From Mesorhizobium denitrificans (GTDB taxonomy: Bacteria; Pseudomonadota; Alphaproteobacteria; Rhizobiales; Rhizobiaceae), in the NCBI RefSeq assembly GCF_003403035.1, contig NZ_QURN01000017.1:1-64000 (forward strand): a stretch of 64,000 nt of DNA, in the 5' to 3' direction. The notes under the pieces are model-generated. The model did not search any database. It was not told where the DNA came from and worked only from the letters and a program-made list of their open reading frames with translations. The number at the start of each line of letters is the position of its first letter. Within the stretch, counting starts at the first letter, position 1. Below are positions 59,314-64,000 of the stretch, piece by piece. The translations under genes and the position numbers were made by a program.

Positions 59314-60147
59314 CTACCTCACGCTCCTACCGCTCGAATACGCCCATCCCTTTCCCAGCGGCTTCGGTGCCACGACGCCCTCGATCGGGGGCTGCTCGTC
59401 GGCCGGCGCCGTGCGCAGATTGAACAGGCAGGTTTCCGTCTCCGTGCCGAAGCGAAGCGTCCATTGGCGCGACACCGTGTCGATCACGATGTAGTCCTGC
59501 TCCCGACGATAATTCACCAGCGACTCGCGTCGCTTCTTGTCGACGACAAATATCGCCGGCGTGTCGCCGGAGAACTTCATGAAGGTCTTGATCCCGTCGT
59601 CAAAGACCCACACCGGTTTCGCGCCGGGGTCTCCCTTGAAGCCGTAGTCATAATTCACGTGATCGCGGCGGATATTCTTGATGTTCGGATTTTTCTGCGC
59701 CTCCTGGGCCTGCTTCCATAACTCCGCCATGCCTTTCATCCCGGCATCTTCGGGATAGGAAAATCGAAGCTTGTAGGTCTGGTTGTGCTGGTTTCCGGAA
59801 TCGTTGACCAGGAGCTCGAACGAATAAGTGCGTTTCGTGGTGATCACCGACATGTTCGTCGCGGCATCTTTCTCCATCGGCTTCAGCGTGAGCGAGCCGC
59901 GGTCGGCCGAGGGCAGAATCTGCCAGGAGACGGTGTCGCCGGCGACGACCTGCGTGATCTCCTCGTCCTTGCCGAACAGGATCACCGTGACCATGCCGTA
60001 GGTGCCGGTGACCTCGAACACCTGCTCCGAGGAATAGGGAACGGTACGTATACGAGGGTCGTACCGTCCTGGCTGCGCCACCAATTCCGCGTGCGCCAGT
60101 GCCGTGCTCAACGCAATCGTCATCGCTGCCAGTGCCACCCTCCTCAT
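59314..60147 (-). CDS. virB9: VirB9 core-complex protein
   Basis: 277 residues with a signal peptide (MRRVALAAMTIALSTALAHA). The N-terminal domain begins PGRYDPRIRTVPYSSEQVFE, as in VirB9/TrbG. The C-terminal domain has DYGFKGDPGAKPVWVFDDGI then KTFMKFSGDTPAIFVVDKKR, which forms the outer-membrane-associated ring with VirB7 and VirB10. The gene overlaps virB8 by 4 bases. Confidence 0.92.
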   Translation of the reverse strand: MRRVALAAMTIALSTALAHAELVAQPGRYDPRIRTVPYSSEQVFEVTGTYGMVTVILFGKDEEITQVVAGDTVSWQILPSADRGSLTLKPMEKDAATNMSVITTKRTYSFELLVNDSGNQHNQTYKLRFSYPEDAGMKGMAELWKQAQEAQKNPNIKNIRRDHVNYDYGFKGDPGAKPVWVFDDGIKTFMKFSGDTPAIFVVDKKRRESLVNYRREQDYIVIDTVSRQWTLRFGTETETCLFNLRTAPADEQPPIEGVVAPKPLGKGWAYSSGRSVR

Positions 60148-60878
60148 TGCGGGAGCCCGCTCGGCATCATTTCCGGAACCCTGGTGTAGTCCGTGACCAG
60201 GAAGCCCAGCGGATTGAACATCCGTACCCTCTGGCTCATTTCCAGGTTACCCTGCCGGTAGCGGACCGTCGCCGACCACCTGTCGACTTTGGCCATTCCG
60301 CCTTGACGGCGCTCTTCCGTCTCGAAGCGCACGTTCATCGTCTCGTTGTTCAGGGGATTGACGGATAGTAGGTGCACGCGGACATCGCCCTCCGCGCCGA
60401 TCCTCTTGACGGGCGACCTCGGATTGCCCGGATTCATCAGCTCTTCATATTCGCGGAACGCACGCCCGTTGGGGTCCGACCACAACTGGATCATGTCGAA
60501 AGTGTCGGCGAGGTACCGCGGATCGTAAGTCTCACGCTTGATCACGTAATTGCCGATGAAGGCCGCCCTCACCGCCTGTAGCTCGGAGACAGACCGGTCC
60601 TTTTCGAGCGTTGTTGCTGTCTCCATGTACCCGGTCGCCTTGTCGACGATCAGCGGCACGACCTCGGTCGATTTTAATGGAAACAACTGCGCTGACGACC
60701 ACACCGAGATGCCGGCGACGGCCCATCCCGCGATCGCCGCAAGGCCGAGCACGAACGCAAGCAGTGAGAGGAGCGATCTCTGCCGCGCCCCCCATGTCAA
60801 ATGCTGCTGATAGATTCCGTCAGGACCTGGAACTTTCCACTCGGGCTTGCCAAATGCCTTTTTCCTGAACAACGCCAC
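60144..60878 (-). CDS. virB8: VirB8 inner-membrane assembly protein
   Basis: 244 residues: a short cytoplasmic N-terminus, one transmembrane helix (SLLSLLAFVLGLAAIAGWAV, about 35-54), and a periplasmic NTF2-like domain with RETYDPRYLADTFDMIQLWS and MAKVDRWSATVRYRQGNLEM, typical of VirB8/TrbF. It nucleates the inner-membrane complex. A gap of 132 bases with two copies of the transfer motif precedes it, suggesting an internal promoter. Confidence 0.92.
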   Translation of the reverse strand: MALFRKKAFGKPEWKVPGPDGIYQQHLTWGARQRSLLSLLAFVLGLAAIAGWAVAGISVWSSAQLFPLKSTEVVPLIVDKATGYMETATTLEKDRSVSELQAVRAAFIGNYVIKRETYDPRYLADTFDMIQLWSDPNGRAFREYEELMNPGNPRSPVKRIGAEGDVRVHLLSVNPLNNETMNVRFETEERRQGGMAKVDRWSATVRYRQGNLEMSQRVRMFNPLGFLVTDYTRVPEMMPSGLPQ

Positions 60879-60932
60879 CCGAATTCATCTCCGCATAGAT
60901 CCCGGGAATCGCCGCGAACAGATCGTCCGCGG

Positions 60933-60971
60933 TTACACGATGGGAGAACCTTAAATTACACGATAGTAGAA
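60933..60971 (+). promoter_or_regulatory. Two copies of the 16-bp transfer motif upstream of virB8
   Basis: TTACACGATGGGAGAA (60933-60948) and TTACACGATAGTAGAA (60956-60971) are direct repeats 23 bases apart, about two helical turns, 55-93 bases upstream of the virB8 start. They match the copies at 42242 and 43831. Confidence 0.65.
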
Positions 60972-61010
60972 GAAAAGTAGAAAGTGACACCAATCTCAGT
61001 CCCCATGTTG

Positions 61011-62072
61011 CTATCCGGAACGGCCTCGCATTCGACCGGCAAGCATCCGCCCCATGGCACGAGTTCCTCGCCCCATATCTCCCGCCATGGCCATCGTGCC
61101 TCGTACCGCGTTCCCCGTAACACCCGCGGGGGTTATACTCGCTGCAAGACTTGCGGCTCTCGACCCGCTATTTCTGGCGGTCCGCAATCCCTCGCCAACG
61201 GTGCCCGCGGCAGGGAGTCCAAAAAATGCCGCTCCATATGCGAATGAAAGCGCCAATGACGGCACCTTGGAAACAAACGCCGCCACAACGAGCATGTAGA
61301 GCACCAGGCCGGCCGCCACGCCGAAGGACTCTTCTTGCGTCGCTGTCGCAATCTGGATTGAATCCAGATACGAACGGACAAAGCCGAAACAGAAGCCGGC
61401 AATGATGTAGGAAAAAAGCAGCGTGAATATTCCGAACGCTATTCCCTTCACCCAGCCCTCGAAGACGAATCTGGAGATACCGAAGAAATTGCAGAGAATC
61501 GCGATAGGCCCTACGGCAAGCATCACAGCGACCGTCATCTTTGCAAACAGCGTCACGCCCGTCAGGACCAGAAGCATGGGGATCAACCCGCCGCCAACAA
61601 TGAACAGGACGAGCAACGCGCCGACGATCGAGCCGATCCATCCCCCGGCCTGCGCCGTCGCGATCGCCGATGCGAACTCATAGACCTTCTCGGCGACCTG
61701 ACGGACTTGGTCCGCCATATTGGCACCGCCAGCGATCCCGGCCATGCGCGAAGACAGAGCTGCACCAAGCTGCTCCGGCGTCTCGAGGATCAGCTTTCCG
61801 ACATCCTCATGGAAGACCGACCAGGACATCACGAACGCATACGCCAGCGCGACCTTGCAGCCGGTGGTGGCCATATCCTGGACACTGATGTGGGTCCGGC
61901 CCAATGCCCCCCACAGAAAATAGATGATCAGGAACAGAGCCAGCAGGGAGGTGACCAGTCCCTTGTTTTCAGCAAACAGCCCCCAAGCCCGCTCGATCGT
62001 ATCCTGGTTGATCCGATCGAAATAGGTGAGCGCGGTTCCATAGAAATTGGTGAGCCCGTCCCGCGGATCCAT
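61011..62072 (-). CDS. virB6: VirB6/TrbL-type membrane protein
   Basis: 353 residues with at least five hydrophobic helices, for example LVTSLLALFLIIYFLWGALG, GSIVGALLVLFIVGGGLIPM and LTGVTLFAKMTVAVMLAVGP, the pattern of VirB6/TrbL. The C-terminal 50 residues are cytoplasmic, Gly- and Arg-rich (AMGRMLAGRMRGRSG). It is the polytopic channel component. It starts 16 bases after the lipoprotein gene. Confidence 0.9.
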   Translation of the reverse strand: MDPRDGLTNFYGTALTYFDRINQDTIERAWGLFAENKGLVTSLLALFLIIYFLWGALGRTHISVQDMATTGCKVALAYAFVMSWSVFHEDVGKLILETPEQLGAALSSRMAGIAGGANMADQVRQVAEKVYEFASAIATAQAGGWIGSIVGALLVLFIVGGGLIPMLLVLTGVTLFAKMTVAVMLAVGPIAILCNFFGISRFVFEGWVKGIAFGIFTLLFSYIIAGFCFGFVRSYLDSIQIATATQEESFGVAAGLVLYMLVVAAFVSKVPSLALSFAYGAAFFGLPAAGTVGEGLRTARNSGSRAASLAASITPAGVTGNAVRGTMAMAGDMGRGTRAMGRMLAGRMRGRSG

Positions 62073-62088
62073 TTGGCAACACCTCCGG

Positions 62089-62301
62089 TCAGAGCTGGTT
62101 CACCGGCCTCATCGGGCCACATTCATCGCTCATCTGTTGGACGATGATCCCGCCGGTACTCGGGCCGGGCTGTTGACCATACGCAAGTTCGCCAACCGGA
62201 TTCTCGTCAGCCGAGCACTTCGCCAAACGCTCCTTGTGGCCGGCGCAGCCGGCAAGAGCGATGAGGCAGGCCAGCAACGGGATGGAACAGGGTGGCTTCA
62301 C
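62089..62301 (-). CDS. VirB7-like lipoprotein
   Basis: 70 residues with a lipoprotein signal (IPLLACLIALAGC; lipobox LAGC at about 16-19) and a short mature part with a second Cys (KERLAKCSADENPVGELAYG), recalling VirB7, which is disulfide-linked to VirB9. An entry-exclusion lipoprotein (EexN type) is the alternative for this position between virB5 and virB6. The start overlaps the virB5 stop by 4 bases. Confidence 0.65.
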   Translation of the reverse strand: MKPPCSIPLLACLIALAGCAGHKERLAKCSADENPVGELAYGQQPGPSTGGIIVQQMSDECGPMRPVNQL

Positions 62302-63083
62302 TGCGACTGCGCTTCGAACTGCTCGAGCTGCTCCCTGACGGACTGGCCGTCTTGCTGCTGGCCGTTGCGTCTGCGAGCTGCCCCTGCGGCGAAGGTCTTC
62401 AGGAATTGCGATTGTTCGGAAAGGGCTGCCTTGTACCGCTGCGATTCCAGCACGACGGCACTGTTCAAGGCACCGACCGCTTCGTTGGCGGTCTGGTTCC
62501 CCTGCAACACCATCTGCGTGTTCTGCTCCAGGGCGCCTTTCATGTCCTGGGCCTTGCCAATCTCGCCGGCAGCATTGGTGAACGCGTCCGTCCGCTCCTT
62601 CGATGCGGCGTTCATCGCATCCGTCATCGCCGTCAGGGCCGTAAGCGTCTGGACCCCCTGATTGTAAGCCTGGTTCGCACCGGTGAGCTCGCCGCCGGTC
62701 ACCGCGTCCTTCACCATCTTGACGAGGTTCAGGCCGTTGATCACCCGAGCCGCCATATTCTGGAACTGGCCACCGATCCCGCCGAACGACGCCTGATTCC
62801 CCTGCAGGATCGCGCCGAAATCCGGAGCCTGGCTCATCGTGAATCCACCACCTGTCGCCAGCGCCGAGAACTGGCCGGCATCCTGCGCCCTGTCGCCGGT
62901 GATCGCCTGCAGCGTCTTCGTGGTGTTGTCCTTGATGATAGTCGTGTCCGACTGGATTTGCGACGTCAGCGCCTTGATCTTCTCGTTGACCGCCGTATTG
63001 GCGCCATCTGTCACCGGCACCTGCGCAAAGGCCGCCGTCGACAACAGGAGCGCTACCGCGCTGCCAAGAATGATCTTCTCCAT
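62298..63083 (-). CDS. virB5: VirB5/TrbJ-like pilus-tip protein
   Basis: 261 residues from the ATG at 63083 with a signal peptide (MEKIILGSAVALLLSTAAFA). The mature protein is almost all helical with many Gln, Ala and Asn (ELTGANQAYNQGVQTLTALT, LEQNTQMVLQGNQTANEAVG), as in VirB5, the minor pilin. An upstream extension of the open frame runs into virB1 and was rejected. It lies 38 bases after virB1. Confidence 0.85.
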   Translation of the reverse strand: MEKIILGSAVALLLSTAAFAQVPVTDGANTAVNEKIKALTSQIQSDTTIIKDNTTKTLQAITGDRAQDAGQFSALATGGGFTMSQAPDFGAILQGNQASFGGIGGQFQNMAARVINGLNLVKMVKDAVTGGELTGANQAYNQGVQTLTALTAMTDAMNAASKERTDAFTNAAGEIGKAQDMKGALEQNTQMVLQGNQTANEAVGALNSAVVLESQRYKAALSEQSQFLKTFAAGAARRRNGQQQDGQSVREQLEQFEAQSQ

Positions 63084-63121
63084 CGGTTCACGTCCTTCCG
63101 CTTCGTTACCGTTCAGTTTGC

Positions 63122-64000
63122 TCATTGCGCCCGCCGGCTGTCGACGACAGCCACCAGCCCGACCACGTTGTCTTCCATCGCCGCGAAGGTGGCGTTGAGA
63201 CCCTGCATCCGCGCCTGCTCCTGCAGGTATTGAAGCAAACGCTGGACATCGGACGTCGACGATTTCGGTGGAATCGCATAGCAACGCGTCGATCCGGTGT
63301 TCACCACCGCCGGTGGGCAAGCGATTTCGGCGATCTTGATCTCGCCTGAGTCGTCACCGAAATTGCCGTTTTGACCGCTGCCCGATCCCCTCAGGAACGC
63401 CGACGCTTCTTTCAGTTGCCCAAGCATGGTCTGTTGCTGCAGCTGGTTTGCCTCGAGCGCCTTGCCGACGAAGGCATTCCAGGTCTCAGCCCGCTGCAGC
63501 TGCGCTTCGGTGTTGCGGTCCACGGCCTCCTTGATGCCTTCACCGCAACCTGCCGGCGCCGAGACCATTTGCGGGATCGTGGCTCCCATCGGGCGCTGAT
63601 CGCCAAATTGCCGTTTGTTGCGGTTGTAGTACTGGCTGACCATGTTCACGTAGTTCTGGGTTTCGGGAATCTGCGGTATGTCGCCGTTGCGCAGAGACTG
63701 CCGATTGGGTCCGGCGTTGTACCCGGCGGCGACAAGATCCAGCCGCCCGGGATACATGCCCATAATCTGTTTGAGATAAGCCACCCCGCCGCGGATATTG
63801 TCGCGAAGATCGTAGGGATTGACGCCGAGCTTGGCGGCGGTTGCCGGCATCAGCTGCATTGTGCCGCGCGCTCCGACCGCGGAGACCGCGCTTTGGCGGA
63901 AACGCGATTCCTGTTCCGCGATCGCCATGGCAAAGTTCGGATCGATACCCTGGCGCCGGGCTTCGTCCGCCACCATTTGCCGGATCTGCTCCTGGCTCGC
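63122..64000 (-). CDS. virB1: VirB1 lytic transglycosylase (5'-partial)
   Basis: The frame is open to the window end; residues encoded by 63977-64000 (QEQIRQ) continue the protein, so its start with a signal peptide lies beyond. The SLT domain has the catalytic Glu in FAMAIAEQESRFRQSAVSAV and GARGTMQLMPATAAKLGVNP, then AYLKQIMGMYPGRLDLVAAG and YNAGPNRQSL. It opens peptidoglycan for the secretion channel. The C-terminal 130 residues are less conserved and contain two Cys. Confidence 0.9.
   Translation of the reverse strand, partial: ASQEQIRQMVADEARRQGIDPNFAMAIAEQESRFRQSAVSAVGARGTMQLMPATAAKLGVNPYDLRDNIRGGVAYLKQIMGMYPGRLDLVAAGYNAGPNRQSLRNGDIPQIPETQNYVNMVSQYYNRNKRQFGDQRPMGATIPQMVSAPAGCGEGIKEAVDRNTEAQLQRAETWNAFVGKALEANQLQQQTMLGQLKEASAFLRGSGSGQNGNFGDDSGEIKIAEIACPPAVVNTGSTRCYAIPPKSSTSDVQRLLQYLQEQARMQGLNATFAAMEDNVVGLVAVVDSRRAQ

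Noticed and set aside
1-64000. Replication genes (repABC) or insertion sequences
   Set aside because: No RepC-like protein and no transposase or IS-type terminal repeats were recognised anywhere in the window.

Overview
The window reads as part of a large conjugative plasmid (or plasmid-like integrative element) of an alphaproteobacterium of the order Hyphomicrobiales (Rhizobium, Sinorhizobium, Mesorhizobium, Ochrobactrum type). The evidence is GC-rich coding sequence, a set of families typical of rhizobial plasmids (DUF1403 with ScpB, DUF1173, DUF736, DUF932, DUF982, DUF2493, SyrB-like, strawberry-notch helicase), a VirB/VirD4 type IV secretion system and an RcgA/RcgR-like pair known from rhizobial plasmid transfer regulation. 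No repABC genes, rRNA genes, CRISPR arrays or intact insertion sequences were seen.

Layout. 0-6 kb: the tail of a RES-domain protein, DUF1403-ScpB, a GST gene coupled to a frameshifted VanZ-like gene, and DUF1173. 6-9.3 kb: a regulatory block with an RcgA-like membrane protein, an RcgR-like alpha/beta hydrolase (putative quorum lactonase) and a divergent Xre-type regulator. 9.5-41.3 kb: a long plus-strand block of plasmid housekeeping and establishment genes. It holds a ParB-like protein, a HerA/FtsK-like ATPase with a DNA-binding partner, PcfJ, tandem DUF6915, a KlcA-type antirestriction protein, DUF932, a Phd/PemK toxin-antitoxin pair, a methyltransferase-strawberry-notch helicase fusion, a Toprim primase-like protein, two SLOG proteins, a Fic protein with an upstream partner, two DUF736 proteins, WGR and many small unknowns. 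A minus-strand SyrB-like regulator sits inside this block. Many genes have their own hairpin or terminator just upstream, and several share a purine-rich structured leader.

41.3-46 kb: a gene-free region with nested inverted repeats, a perfect 22-bp palindrome and seven iteron-like repeats (oriT or centromere candidate). It is followed by the relaxosome genes: a ParA/VirC1-like ATPase, two ribbon-helix-helix-like proteins and the relaxase. 46-53.8 kb: a variable cargo and decay zone with a truncated SRAP pseudogene, a MarR-like/Ser-Thr kinase/TPR operon, a degenerate copy of the virD4 3' end and small genes. 53.8-64 kb: minus-strand virB1 (partial)-virB5-virB7-like-virB6-virB8-virB9-virB10-virB11-virD4; virB2 to virB4 are not in the window.

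How it fits together. The relaxosome genes process DNA at an origin probably inside 41.3-42.3 kb, VirD4 couples it to the VirB channel, and the 9.5-41 kb block lies on the other side of the candidate origin from the relaxase and is transcribed toward it, as expected of a leading region. A 16-bp motif, TTAYAC-GATR-GKADAA, lies upstream of the parA-like gene, just upstream of the relaxase and twice upstream of virB8, so DNA processing and channel assembly may share one regulator. The Fic protein and the relaxase end in nearly the same LTPPK plus Arg/Asp-rich tail, which suggests that the Fic protein is a co-translocated effector.
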